Below, one piece after another: positions 27,897 through 36,756 of a DNA stretch of 64,000 bases. A program made the translations under genes and the position numbers. The DNA comes from Gemmobacter caeruleus (GTDB lineage Bacteria > Pseudomonadota > Alphaproteobacteria > Rhodobacterales > Rhodobacteraceae). Under the pieces are notes generated by a model. The model searched no databases, was not told where the DNA came from, and saw only the letters and a list, made by a program, of their open reading frames with translations. The stretch's first letter is position 1; every line of letters starts with the position of its first letter. The stretch covers positions 295,763 through 359,762 of the forward strand of contig NZ_VKKX01000044.1 in assembly GCF_008271655.1 (NCBI RefSeq), written 5' to 3'.

Positions 27897-28996
27897 CATT
27901 CTCTGCCGAAAAGACGAACATGATCGAGTTCCGGGATGTTCACAAATATTACGGCGATTACCATGCGCTGCGCGGGATCAATGCCACGATCAAGGCGGGG
28001 GAGTTCTTTTCGCTGCTCGGGCCTTCGGGCTGCGGCAAGACCACGCTCCTGCGCACCATCGCGGGGTTCGAGGATATCTCCTCGGGCGCGGTGCTGATCG
28101 ACGGCAAGGACATGGCCAATGTGCCGGCCAATATCCGCCCCACCAACATGGTGTTCCAGTCCTACGCGATCTTCCCGCATCTGACGGTGGAGGAAAACGT
28201 GGGTTTCGGCCTGCGCAAGGATCCGCGCAGCAAGGACGAAAAGGCCCGCGCCGTGGCCGAGGCGCTGGAGATGGTGGGCCTCAAGGGCTATGGCAAGCGC
28301 GCCGCCCATGCGCTTTCGGGCGGGCAGCGGCAGCGCGTCGCGCTGGCCCGGGCGCTGATCCTCAAGCCCAAGGTGCTGCTGCTTGACGAGCCGCTCTCGG
28401 CGCTTGACAAGAAGATGCGCGAACAGATGCAGGTGGAGCTGATCAAGCTGCAACGCCAGGTCGGCATCACCTTCATCCTGGTGACGCATGACCAGGAAGA
28501 GGCGCTGGTCATGTCCGACCGGATCGCCGTGATGTTCGAGGGGCAGATCGCCCAGCTGGCTGATCCCGAGACGCTCTATCGCCGCCCGGCCAGCAAGAAG
28601 GTCGCCGATTTCATCGGCACGATGAACTTCCTGCCGGCGCAGGTGATTTCCGACAGCGGCGCCACGGTGGAGATCGACGCCGCCGGCTTTGGCCGCATGA
28701 GCCTTTCCCCCGATCAGGTGATGCGCGGCGACAGCGAGGGCGGCCCTACCATCGGCCTGCGCCCCGAGACGCTGACCATCCTGTTCGACGGCCAGACCGC
28801 CTCTGACCGCGAGGTGTTCGGCACGGTGGAGGAGGTCGTCTATTACGGCGACATGACCTATTATGATGTCAGCCTGCCCGGCGCGCCCGAACCCATGCGG
28901 CTGTCGATGCGCAACGTGCCCGGCCGCCCGGTGCTGGACCGCGGCGCCCAGGCCCGGCTGGGCTGGAGCCCCGGCGCCGTGGTGCTGTTCCGCTGA
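27893..28996 (+). CDS. ABC transporter ATP-binding protein, PotA/PotG type
   Basis: 367-residue ATPase. Walker A GPSGCGKTT (about residues 43-51), Q-loop VFQSYAIFPH, signature LSGGQRQRVALARAL, Walker B VLLLDEP and H-loop VTHDQEEAL are followed by a C-terminal TOBE domain (about 285-367), typical of polyamine/iron/thiamine importers. The start is GTG overlapping the permease stop. A strong terminator follows. Confidence 0.94.
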   Translation: MTFSAEKTNMIEFRDVHKYYGDYHALRGINATIKAGEFFSLLGPSGCGKTTLLRTIAGFEDISSGAVLIDGKDMANVPANIRPTNMVFQSYAIFPHLTVEENVGFGLRKDPRSKDEKARAVAEALEMVGLKGYGKRAAHALSGGQRQRVALARALILKPKVLLLDEPLSALDKKMREQMQVELIKLQRQVGITFILVTHDQEEALVMSDRIAVMFEGQIAQLADPETLYRRPASKKVADFIGTMNFLPAQVISDSGATVEIDAAGFGRMSLSPDQVMRGDSEGGPTIGLRPETLTILFDGQTASDREVFGTVEEVVYYGDMTYYDVSLPGAPEPMRLSMRNVPGRPVLDRGAQARLGWSPGAVVLFR

Positions 28997-29003
28997 TCCA
29001 TCC

Positions 29004-29029
29004 AAACCCCGCGCCCCGGCGCGGGGTTT
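29004..29029 (+). terminator. Terminator of the ABC transporter operon
   Basis: Twelve-base stem AAACCCCGCGCC / GGCGCGGGGTTT with a CC loop and trailing TTT, 8 bp after the stop. Confidence 0.8.
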
Positions 29030-29263
29030 CGCTTTGGCCCGGTTGCATCGACAATCGGGGCCAGCCGGCCCGAGATGGCGCCGACGGTCTACCCCTCCTC
29101 CTTTCGCCCGATGCTCCCGCGCCGCACCGATCATGGCGGCGCGCATTCGCGCCGTTGTCGAAAGGTTCAGACCTCGCTCGCGTCGATCTTCGCACACGAA
29201 GCGACAGCACGGCCGCAGCGCGGCCAGCAATACCTCGGCGGCGCCGACCGGCGTCCGGAAAGC
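29030..29263. other. Intergenic stretch without identifiable content
   Basis: Between the terminators of the ABC operon and of rpsI, within a 316-base gene-free gap. Open frames here have Arg/Ser-rich, non-protein-like translations, and I see no tRNA, repeat or conserved motif. Confidence 0.5.
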
Positions 29264-29287
29264 AAAAAGGCCCGCACGACGCGGGCC
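29264..29287 (-). terminator. Terminator of rplM-rpsI
   Basis: On the minus strand: GGCCCGC / GCGGGCC stem with a short loop, followed by TTTTT, 25 bp beyond the rpsI stop. Confidence 0.8.
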
Positions 29288-29312
29288 CTTTCGATGTTGG
29301 ACAGAAAGCGGA

Positions 29313-29804
29313 TCAGCGCTTCGAGAACTGGAAGGACCGACGGGCCTTGGCCTTGCCGTATTTCTTCCGTTCCACCACGCGGCTGTCGCGGGTCAGGAAG
29401 CCGGCGGCCTTCAGCGCACCGCGCAGCGAGGGTTCATAAAGTTGCAGCGCCTTGGAGATGCCGTGCTTCACCGCACCGGCCTGACCCGACAGGCCACCAC
29501 CGGCCACGGTCGCGTAAACGTCGAACTGGCCTTCGACATTCGCCACCTGGAAGGGCTGCTTCAGGATCATCTGAAGCACCGGACGGGCGAAATATTCCGC
29601 CATCGTCTTGCCGTTCACTACAACCTTGCCCGAACCGGGCTTGACCCAGACGCGGGCCACGGCGTCCTTGCGCTTGCCGGTCGCATAGGAGCGGCCAAGC
29701 GCGTCACGCTTGGGTTCACGCGCCACGGCTTCAGCCACGGCCGGAGCCGCAGCGGCGCCCGAGACGGCCGATTTCAGATCGTCGAGGGATTTGATGTCAG
29801 CCAT
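29313..29804 (-). CDS. rpsI: 30S ribosomal protein S9
   Basis: 163 residues: an alphaproteobacterial N-terminal extension of about 35 residues rich in Ala/Asp, then the conserved S9 core from [17 protein letters not shown] to the terminal [17 protein letters not shown], whose basic tail reaches the P-site tRNA. It lies 2 bp downstream of rplM, the universal L13-S9 pair. Confidence 0.98.
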   Translation of the reverse strand: MADIKSLDDLKSAVSGAAAAPAVAEAVAREPKRDALGRSYATGKRKDAVARVWVKPGSGKVVVNGKTMAEYFARPVLQMILKQPFQVANVEGQFDVYATVAGGGLSGQAGAVKHGISKALQLYEPSLRGALKAAGFLTRDSRVVERKKYGKAKARRSFQFSKR

Positions 29805-29806
29805 GA

Positions 29807-30271
29807 TCAGGCGCTCCGGGTGTTCTTGGGATTCAGCACCTTCACGTCCAGGACGGTCGGCTGCTGCGCTTCATGGGGATGCTCGGCCCCGGCATAGACG
29901 CGCAGATTGGTCATCTGCTTGGCGCCCAGCGAGTTGCGGGTGATCATGCGCTCGACGGCCTTGATCACGACGCGCTCCGGGTGCTTGCCTTCCAGGATGT
30001 CACGCGCGGTGCGCGACTTGATCCCGCCCGGGTGGTTGGTGTGCCAGTAGTACACCTTGTCGGTGCGCTTCTTGCCGGTCATCTGCACCTTGTCGGCGTT
30101 GATGACGATGACATTGTCACCCATGTCCATATGGGGGGTGAAGGTCGGCTTGTTCTTGCCGCGCAGGATATTGGCGACGATCGTGGCGAGGCGGCCCAGA
30201 ACGACGCCCTCGGCGTCGATCAGGATCCACTTCTTCTCGATATCCGCCGGCGTAGCGGTAAAGGTTTTCAT
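29807..30271 (-). CDS. rplM: 50S ribosomal protein L13
   Basis: 154-residue early-assembly large-subunit protein; [21 protein letters not shown] and [20 protein letters not shown] are diagnostic. [10 protein letters not shown] was chosen as start (family length). The leader upstream contains a hairpin (AGGGGC/GCCCCT, 30291-30309) 20 bp before the ATG, which might take part in autogenous control; that is inference. It heads rplM-rpsI. Confidence 0.98.
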   Translation of the reverse strand: MKTFTATPADIEKKWILIDAEGVVLGRLATIVANILRGKNKPTFTPHMDMGDNVIVINADKVQMTGKKRTDKVYYWHTNHPGGIKSRTARDILEGKHPERVVIKAVERMITRNSLGAKQMTNLRVYAGAEHPHEAQQPTVLDVKVLNPKNTRSA

Positions 30272-30546
30272 GTCAGACCCATGGAATTGAAGGGGCAGCA
30301 ACCGCCCCTGAATCTCGGATGGCGGCTTTTCCCGCATTTCCCCGCGCAGGTCAAGCACCACCATCACATTTTAATGACGCCAAAACAATGGCTTACAAAA
30401 ACGGTATCAATTTACCCCACAATTCTGCCTTGCTCCTTGCCCAAATACTCCCGCCGGAGGCAGACCGGAGACCAGCGGGCCGCCCGGCCCGCGCAGGCGA
30501 CGCCAAAGCCGTGCCGCCGCAGGCGGCTCCGCAAGACAAGCCCGGC

Positions 30547-31332
30547 TCAGCGCAGCTTCGGCGGCCGCTCCGGGTCCATGCCGGGGGGCTGGGGCGCGGG
30601 CGGCGCCTCCGCGACCGGCACGGGCAGGTCAAAGCGCAGCGCTACCGCCGCCATGGCACGCACCGCCGGCTCGGTGCCGGCGAGGAAGGCCACATCCATT
30701 TCGCCCGCCTCGATCCCCGAAAAGGTCAACGCCTCGGCCGCGGCGCGCGCCAGCGCCGCTTCGGCCCCCGCCACCGCATCGACAAAGGCCAGCATATGCC
30801 CGCGCCGCCCGCCGCGATAGACAACCGCCGCCAGCAGCGCCTGCCCCGCCAGCCCGCCCGCGCGCGCCAGTTTCGCGTCCAGCCCGGTGACCAGCGTCTC
30901 GGGCAGGCCCTTCGGCGGCTCGAACCGCTCCGGCACCGCCTCGGCCTCCTCGGGTTCATGGTCCAGCGTCTCGGCCAGCCAGTCCACCGCGAAAGCCGGC
31001 AGCAAGAGCGACGAGGGCGCGACGCCGAGGTTCACCCCCAGCCCGATGCCCTGCCCCGCCAGCTGCCGCGCGATCACCCGCCCGGGCAGCGCGGCATAGG
31101 GTGCGGGCACGCCGGTAAAGGCGCCCAGCCGTTCCTCGGTGTCAAAGACCAGCACGACCGGCCCGTCCTTCAGCTCAAAGATGCGCGGCGCCAGCACCTC
31201 GCCCTCGGCCTCGCGTTCCAGAAGCAGGATCATCTCGCCATCGGCCAGACGTTCATAGAATCGCAGGCGCGGGGCGTCCTCGCCCTCGGGCGCGGCGGCC
31301 ATGGCCTCATAGGCCAGATCAAGCGGCGTCAT
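30547..31332 (-). CDS. SseB-family protein
   Basis: 261-residue protein with the SseB N-terminal domain (LARLRFYERLADGEMILLL-like region, then VLVFDTEERLGAF) common in bacterial housekeeping contexts without secretion systems. The C-terminal half is Ala/Val rich (GQALLAAVVYRGGRRGHMLAFV) and ends in a Pro-rich tail. No signal peptide. Function unknown. It starts by overlapping the stop of the glycosylase gene (ATGA). Confidence 0.8.
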   Translation of the reverse strand: MTPLDLAYEAMAAAPEGEDAPRLRFYERLADGEMILLLEREAEGEVLAPRIFELKDGPVVLVFDTEERLGAFTGVPAPYAALPGRVIARQLAGQGIGLGVNLGVAPSSLLLPAFAVDWLAETLDHEPEEAEAVPERFEPPKGLPETLVTGLDAKLARAGGLAGQALLAAVVYRGGRRGHMLAFVDAVAGAEAALARAAAEALTFSGIEAGEMDVAFLAGTEPAVRAMAAVALRFDLPVPVAEAPPAPQPPGMDPERPPKLR

Positions 31333-31928
31333 CGGTCGTCGTCCTCCATCAGCGCCGCGACGCGCGCCCGCAATTCGGGCAGCAGTTCGGCGGCGAACCA
31401 GGGATTGCGCTTCAGCCACCCGGTATTCCGCCAGGACGGATGCGGCAAGGGGATAATCCCCCGCGCCGCCGGGCCGCGCCACTCGGTCACGACCTGGGTG
31501 ACCGGCCGCCGGTCGCCCAGATGCCAGCGGATCGCCGCCGCCCCGACCGCCAGCACCAGCCGCACCGCACGGTGTTCGGCCATCAGCCGCGCGCGCCAGG
31601 TGGCGGCGCAAATCAGCGGCGGCGGCAGATCGGCGCCGCGCGCATCATAGCCGGGAAAGCAAAATGCCATCGGCAGGATCGCCACCCGGCTGCGATCATA
31701 AAAGGCGGCCGGCTCCAGCCCCAGCCAGTCGCGCAGCCGGTCGCCCGAGGGGTCGGTAAAGGGCTGGCCCGAGCGATGCACCCGCAGCCCCGGCGCCTGC
31801 CCCGCGATCAGCAGCCGCGCCGCCGGCCCATGCCACAGAACCGGGCGCGGCTCATGCGCGGTCGCGGTCGCGGCAAAGCGCGCGGCACAAAGGCGGCAGG
31901 CGGCGATCTCGGAGGCAAGCTGGTCCAT
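31329..31928 (-). CDS. Uracil-DNA glycosylase family protein
   Basis: 199-residue member of the uracil-DNA glycosylase superfamily of the short YcjA-like group. CRLCAARF at the N-terminus holds a CxxC, GQAPGLRVHRSGQPFTDPSG is the active-site strand, and LPHPSWRNTGWLKRNPWF the C-terminal HPS-type motif. The missing N-terminal Cys pattern of the four-cluster UDGs makes the iron-sulfur status uncertain. Co-transcribed with the SseB-like gene. Confidence 0.82.
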   Translation of the reverse strand: MDQLASEIAACRLCAARFAATATAHEPRPVLWHGPAARLLIAGQAPGLRVHRSGQPFTDPSGDRLRDWLGLEPAAFYDRSRVAILPMAFCFPGYDARGADLPPPLICAATWRARLMAEHRAVRLVLAVGAAAIRWHLGDRRPVTQVVTEWRGPAARGIIPLPHPSWRNTGWLKRNPWFAAELLPELRARVAALMEDDDR

Positions 31929-32076
31929 CCTGCCAGCATGGCCCGGCCGATGCGGGGCTGCAACACCCTGCCGCCGCGCCCCGTCCCGGCATTGCCCCCC
32001 GTGCGCGGGACGGCTATCCCGGCGCAACCCCGACACCCGCTTGACGGGTGGCCCCACAGGACGGAAGCTGCGCCTG

Positions 32077-33276
32077 ATGTATCGCGTCTCGACCTTCATC
32101 CGCCATTTCGCCCATGCGCTGCTTCTGGGCGCGCTGATCGCGACGATCTGGGTCAATCTTTCCCCGGCCAGCTATTATGACGTGATGGAGCGGCGGCTGT
32201 TCCCATTGCCGCTGCCGGCGGGGCTGATCTCGGATCACGTTGTCGTGACGCTGATCACGCTGACCTCTGACGCGCTGATGGCGCTGTTCTTCTTTCTGCT
32301 CGGCAAGGAGCTTTGGGAAGCCAACATGCTGGAACGCGGCGCGCTGCATGGCCGGCGCGGCGCCCTGCCCTTTCTGGCCACACTGGGCGCGATTGCCGGG
32401 GCGGTGCTGGTCTGGCTGCTGGTTTCTGCGCTGATCGAAACCGCCGAGGAGGCCGCCTTTGGCACCGGCTGGGCGGTGCCCGTGGGTGGCGACGCGGTGC
32501 TGAGCTATGTGATCGGGCGCCATGTCTTTGGCAAGGGCAGCCCGGCGCTGCATCTTCTGCTGCTGATCGCCATCGGCGCCGATCTGGCGGGGCTGCTGGC
32601 GCTGACGCTGGTCGCGCCGCTCGATCCTGCGCGGCTTGTCTGGCTGGCGCTGCCGCTGGGCGCGGTGCTGGCGGTCTGGCTGATGTTCGGCCGCCATGCC
32701 CGCGCGCGGTCCGAGCGCGAAAGGCAAGAGGCGCGGCATCTGTGGCCCTATATCATCGCGGGACTGGCGAGCTGGGTCGGCGTGACCGCCGCGGGCCTGC
32801 CGGGGGCGCTTGGCCTTTTGCCGGTGATCCCGGCCATTCCGCATGCGCGCCGGGCCTTCGGCCTGTTCGCCGAGGCGGAGGAGCTGTTGCACGATCCGCT
32901 GAACCGCATCGCGCATATGGTGGTCAAGCCGCTGGTCGCGGTGCTGTTCCTGTTCGGGCTGACCCGGGGCGGCATCGACCTGCGCGCCTTTGCGCCCACC
33001 ACGATCACGGTGCTGGCGGCCTTCTGGATCGGCAAGCCGCTGGGCCTCATGCTGGGCGTCACACTGGCACGACGGCTGAGCGGTCTGCCGCTGCCCGCCG
33101 ATCTTGCCATGGCCGATATCGTCCGCATCGCCGCCCTGATGGGCCTGGGCTTCACCGTGCCGCTGGTCGCGCTCGAGACCGCGCTGCCCGGCGGCGCCAT
33201 GGCCGAGGCCGCGCGGCTGGGCCTCGCGCTCAGCCTGCTGATCGGGCCGCTTCTGATCGTCACACATCGCCGCTGA
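32077..33276 (+). CDS. NhaA-family Na+/H+ antiporter homologue
   Basis: 399-residue polytopic membrane protein related to NhaA: ALFFFLLGKELWEANMLERG matches the NhaA helix II region, and WIGKPLGLMLGV carries the conserved Lys of helix X. Of the cation-binding Asp pair in helix V, the first is replaced: IAIGADLAGL has Ala168-Asp169 where E. coli NhaA has Asp163-Asp164. Asp139 in VGGDAV fits the helix IV Asp. Transport activity is therefore uncertain. The ATG at 32077 is preferred (GGAAG upstream). Confidence 0.82.
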   Translation: MYRVSTFIRHFAHALLLGALIATIWVNLSPASYYDVMERRLFPLPLPAGLISDHVVVTLITLTSDALMALFFFLLGKELWEANMLERGALHGRRGALPFLATLGAIAGAVLVWLLVSALIETAEEAAFGTGWAVPVGGDAVLSYVIGRHVFGKGSPALHLLLLIAIGADLAGLLALTLVAPLDPARLVWLALPLGAVLAVWLMFGRHARARSERERQEARHLWPYIIAGLASWVGVTAAGLPGALGLLPVIPAIPHARRAFGLFAEAEELLHDPLNRIAHMVVKPLVAVLFLFGLTRGGIDLRAFAPTTITVLAAFWIGKPLGLMLGVTLARRLSGLPLPADLAMADIVRIAALMGLGFTVPLVALETALPGGAMAEAARLGLALSLLIGPLLIVTHRR

Positions 33277-33322
33277 CAGGCCCGTGGCGGTGGACAGCCC
33301 GCGCCGCTGCCGACATAATGCA

Positions 33323-33336
33323 GCCCCAATTGGGGC
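33323..33336. repeat. Short perfect palindrome
   Basis: GCCCCAATTGGGGC, 14 bp, in the gap between the nhaA-like gene and kpsT. It could be an operator or a weak terminator; nothing decides. Confidence 0.3.
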
Positions 33337-33446
33337 CTATCCTGCCCCCCGACGGAAACGAGTGACCGAGTATTAACGAAGATGTCCTATCCGGGGAAAC
33401 AACCGGGCGGACAGGGGCGCCGGGCAGCTGGCGCAATGAGGCGCGG

Positions 33447-34106
33447 ATGATCGAGTTCGAAAATGTCAGCAAGTCCTTCTGGACGGGCAAGCAGCGCAAG
33501 GTGATCCTTGACCGCGCCTCGTTCCGGGTGGAGCTGGGCAATTCGCTGGGTATCCTTGCCAGGAACGGCACCGGCAAGACCACGATCATCAACATGATGG
33601 CCGGGCTGGAAAAGGCCGATGAAGGGCGGATCACCCGCACCTCGCGCATTTCCTTTCCGCTGGGCTTCATGGGCGGGCTGATCAACAAGCACAGCGCGAC
33701 CGAGAATGTGCGCTATATCGCGCGGCTCTACGCGCTCGACCCCGACTATATCGAAAGCTTCTGCCGCTGGCTTTGCGGGCTGGACGAATATTTCGACATG
33801 CCAGTCGGCACCTATTCGGCGGGGATGCGGTCGCGCCTGTCCTTTGCACTGATGCTGGCGCTGGAATTCGACATCTACCTGATCGACGAGGGCATGCCCT
33901 CCACCACCGATGTCGAATTCAACCGCAAGGCCGGCTCGATCCTGAAACAGCGGCTGGAGAATACGACCATGGTCGTCGTCTCGCACCAGGCCGCCACGCT
34001 GGAAAAATTCTGCCGCTCGGCGGCGGTGCTGCGCAACGGGCAGCTTTACATGTTCGACACCCTCGAAGAGGCGAAGCGTCTTTATGACTACGAAGCTCAA
34101 AGTTAA
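33447..34106 (+). CDS. Capsule polysaccharide export ATP-binding protein (KpsT-like)
   Basis: 219-residue ABC ATPase of the KpsT/Wzt type. The P-loop reads GILARNGTGKTT, with Ala at the first Gly position of GxxxxGK[ST]. The signature is YSAGMRSRLSFAL and Walker B is IYLIDEG. In the family it powers export of lipid-linked capsular polysaccharide with a KpsM permease, which is not adjacent here. The next gene starts inside its last codons. Confidence 0.87.
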   Translation: MIEFENVSKSFWTGKQRKVILDRASFRVELGNSLGILARNGTGKTTIINMMAGLEKADEGRITRTSRISFPLGFMGGLINKHSATENVRYIARLYALDPDYIESFCRWLCGLDEYFDMPVGTYSAGMRSRLSFALMLALEFDIYLIDEGMPSTTDVEFNRKAGSILKQRLENTTMVVVSHQAATLEKFCRSAAVLRNGQLYMFDTLEEAKRLYDYEAQS

Positions 34107-35745
34107 GCGGTTCCGCATTCGCCGCCCCGAGCCGGTGACCCCGCTTCCCCCGCGTGAGGCGGTCGCGCAAGAGGGCATGCTGTTCGCGCCCACGGCCGAT
34201 GATGACGGCTTTGCCGGGCAATCCTTCGTCAAGCCCGAGGCCGCTGCCAATGCCGGCCCCCGCGCCGCCGGCACCGAGATGGACGAGATCCGGCGCGAGG
34301 GGCTGACCGGGCGCCAGCTGCGGCTGGCCCGGCGGCTGGCGCAAAAGCACAACCTGCCCGCCACCTCGGATTTCGATGCGGTCCGGCTGCTGCGGCAGGC
34401 CGGGCTTGACCCGTTCCAGCGCACCAACCTGCTGGATCTGCTGCCCGGTGGCGATGGCGATGGCGGCGCCCCGCCCTCCGCAGGCCCGCCCGGCCGCGCC
34501 CTGGCGCCGGTGCCGGGCGACGGGGTGCAACTGCCCCAGACCATCCGCCCCGCCGCCCTGCCCTCGACCGAGGTGCAAGCCGAACGCAGCCATGCCGATG
34601 ACATCATGCGCATCCAGCGCGATCTGGCGCGGCGGCGGCGGCGGCGCTCGGCGCTGCTGGCGGTGCGGATGTTCTTTTTCGTGGGCCTGCCCACGCTGCT
34701 GACCGCCTTCTACTATTACTTCGTCGCCTCGCCGCTTTATGCCACCAATACCGAATTCGTCATCCAGCAGGCGGGCAGTTCCGGCCGGGGCGGCGCCAGC
34801 GGTCTGGGCGGGCTGTTGCAGGGCACGAGCCTGGCCAATTCGCAGGATTCGATCACCGTCCAGGGCTATCTGCAATCGCGCGACGCGATGATCCGGCTCG
34901 ACAAGGATCACGGTTTCCGCGCCCATTTCGAAGACCCGTCCATCGACCCGATCCAGCGGCTTGACCCCGATGCAACGCTGGAAAAGGCCTATCGCACCTA
35001 TACCCGGAACATCCATATCAGCTACGACCCGTCCGAGGGGCTGATCAAGATGGAGGTGATCGCCGCCGATCCCGCCAAATCCGAGGAATTCGCCCGCGCT
35101 CTGGTCGGCTATGCCGAGGAACAGGTCGATCAGCTGACGCAACGCCTGCGCGAAGACCAGATGGCCGGCGCGCGCGATGCCTATGCCGATGCCGAAAAGG
35201 CCATGACCGACGCACAGCGCCGCGTCGTCGAATTGCAGGAGAAATACAAGGTTCTCAGCTCCGAGGTGGAGGTGCAGCTGATCACCGCCCAGATCGGCAA
35301 TCTGGATACGCAGCTCACCGCCGACCGGCTGTCGCTGCAACAGATGGAAAGCAACGCCCGCCCCAACTCTGCCCGGCTGGAACCGCTCAAGCGCCGCATC
35401 GCCGCGCTTGAAGGCCAGATCGCCGATCTGCGCGCCAGGCTGACCGAGGCGGGCGGCGGCGAACAGAGCCTGGCCGTCGTGCAGGGCGATCTGCACATGG
35501 CGCAGGCCGATGTGGAAACCCGCCGCCTGCTGCTGGCCCAGTCGCTTGAGGCCCTGGAGGGCGCAAGGCTGGAGGCCAACCGCCAGGTGCGCTACCTGTC
35601 GCTTTCCGTCAGCCCCGTCGCCCCCGACGAGGCCACCTATCCCAAGGCCTTTGAATATACGGTGGTTGCGCTTCTGATCTTTGGCGGTATCTACCTGATG
35701 ATCTCGATGACCGTGGCAATCCTGCGCGAACAGGTCTCGGGCTGA
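34084..35745 (+). CDS. Capsule export inner-membrane protein (KpsE/BexC-like)
   Basis: 553-residue polysaccharide co-polymerase type protein. It has a long, low-complexity cytoplasmic N-terminus (1 to about 190) not usual in KpsE, a first membrane helix near 197-217, a periplasmic coiled-coil region (about 330-480, with QLTQRLREDQMAGARDAYADA), and a second helix near 520-543 close to the C-terminus. It links the inner-membrane ABC exporter to the outer-membrane channel. The start lies 23 bases inside the kpsT end. Confidence 0.85.
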   Translation: MTTKLKVKRFRIRRPEPVTPLPPREAVAQEGMLFAPTADDDGFAGQSFVKPEAAANAGPRAAGTEMDEIRREGLTGRQLRLARRLAQKHNLPATSDFDAVRLLRQAGLDPFQRTNLLDLLPGGDGDGGAPPSAGPPGRALAPVPGDGVQLPQTIRPAALPSTEVQAERSHADDIMRIQRDLARRRRRRSALLAVRMFFFVGLPTLLTAFYYYFVASPLYATNTEFVIQQAGSSGRGGASGLGGLLQGTSLANSQDSITVQGYLQSRDAMIRLDKDHGFRAHFEDPSIDPIQRLDPDATLEKAYRTYTRNIHISYDPSEGLIKMEVIAADPAKSEEFARALVGYAEEQVDQLTQRLREDQMAGARDAYADAEKAMTDAQRRVVELQEKYKVLSSEVEVQLITAQIGNLDTQLTADRLSLQQMESNARPNSARLEPLKRRIAALEGQIADLRARLTEAGGGEQSLAVVQGDLHMAQADVETRRLLLAQSLEALEGARLEANRQVRYLSLSVSPVAPDEATYPKAFEYTVVALLIFGGIYLMISMTVAILREQVSG

Positions 35746-35755
35746 GGAGAAGGCG

Positions 35756-36586
35756 ATGAAGAATGTGCAGATCGGCGGGCTGACCGCCGGCAATGACCAG
35801 CCGCTGCTGGTGATCGCGGGCCCGTGCCAGCTGGAAAGCCTGGACCACGCCCAGATGATCGCGGGCCGCATGGCCGAGGCCTGCGCGGCGGCGGGCGCGC
35901 AATATGTGTTCAAGGCCAGCTTCGACAAGGCCAACCGCACCAGCCTCAAGGGCAAGCGCGGCCTGGGCATCGACGCGGGCCTCAAGGTGCTGGAGGCCGT
36001 GCGCGCCATGGGCATGCCGGTGCTGACCGACATCCATGACGCCGATCAGGCCCGCGCCGCGGCGCAGGTGGTGGATGTGATCCAGATCCCCGCCTTTCTC
36101 TGCCGCCAGACCGACCTTCTGCTGGCCGCAGGCGAAACCGGGGCCGTGGTGAACATCAAGAAGGGTCAGTTCCTTGCGCCCTGGGACATGGCAAATGTCG
36201 CCGAAAAGGTCGCCTCGACCGGGAATGAGCGTATCCTGCTCACCGAGCGCGGGGTCAGCTTCGGCTATAATACCCTGGTCGCCGACATGCGCAGCCTGCC
36301 GATCATGGCGCGCACCGGCTGGCCGATCATCATGGACGCCACCCATTCGGTGCAGCAACCAGGCGGCCAGGGCGGCAGCTCTGGCGGCCAGCGCGAATTC
36401 GCCCCGGTCATGGCGCGCTGCGCGGTCGCGATCGGGATTGCGGGCGTCTTCATCGAAACGCATGAGGCGCCGGATACCGCGCCGTCAGACGGGCCGAACA
36501 TGATCCCGCTGGATCAGATGCCGGCGCTGATCGACAGCCTGATGGCTTTCGACAGGCTGGCCAAAGCCAACCCGCTTCATGTGTAA
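35756..36586 (+). CDS. kdsA: 3-deoxy-D-manno-octulosonate 8-phosphate synthase
   Basis: 276-residue TIM-barrel enzyme condensing PEP and arabinose 5-phosphate to Kdo-8-P. VIAGPCQLES, YVFKASFDKANRTS, DVIQIPAFLCRQTDL, MDATHSVQQPGG and GVFIETHE are family motifs. Asn rather than the metal-binding Cys is expected at the N-terminal loop in metal-independent forms; AGPCQ has the Cys, so a metal-dependent type is possible. It lies 10 bp after kpsE; Kdo is used in LPS and in the lipid linker of ABC-type capsules. Confidence 0.95.
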   Translation: MKNVQIGGLTAGNDQPLLVIAGPCQLESLDHAQMIAGRMAEACAAAGAQYVFKASFDKANRTSLKGKRGLGIDAGLKVLEAVRAMGMPVLTDIHDADQARAAAQVVDVIQIPAFLCRQTDLLLAAGETGAVVNIKKGQFLAPWDMANVAEKVASTGNERILLTERGVSFGYNTLVADMRSLPIMARTGWPIIMDATHSVQQPGGQGGSSGGQREFAPVMARCAVAIGIAGVFIETHEAPDTAPSDGPNMIPLDQMPALIDSLMAFDRLAKANPLHV

Positions 36587-36606
36587 GCCGATGACTTGAA
36601 ACAAGA

Positions 36607-36632
36607 AAGCCGCCCCGAGGGGCGGCTTTTTT
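36607..36632 (+). terminator. Terminator after kdsA
   Basis: GCCGCCC...GGGCGGC stem around CGAG followed by TTTTTT, 20 bp after the kdsA stop. Confidence 0.88.
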
Positions 36633-36634
36633 CC

Positions 36635-36711
36635 TGGCGCACCCAGCACGATTCGAACGTGCGACCTTTGCCTTCGGAGGGCAACGCTCTATCCAGCTGA
36701 GCTATGGGTGC
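36635..36711 (-). tRNA. tRNA-Arg (CCG)
   Basis: 77 nt including an encoded CCA. Acceptor GCACCCA pairs with TGGGTGC; D-arm AGCTCAGCTGGATAGAGC; anticodon stem TTGCC/GGCAA around loop CTCCGAA, giving anticodon CCG (reads CGG). The T-arm has the TTCGAAT loop. It lies between kdsA and sufS, head-on to kdsA. Confidence 0.97.
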
Positions 36712-36756
36712 GTTGCGGCTTGCATAGACCAAGCCGCAGAGGGGTGCAACCGGAAA

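Noticed and set aside
29030-29263. Short open frames in the gap before rpsI
   Set aside because: Arg/Ser/Pro-rich translations on both strands, no ribosome site, flanked on both sides by terminators.
33919-36033. 704-codon open frame on the minus strand opposite kpsE and kdsA
   Set aside because: Shadow of high third-position GC. It lies across kpsE (34084-35745), the end of kpsT and the start of kdsA, all recognisable proteins; its translation is His/Gln/Arg-rich with no known domain.
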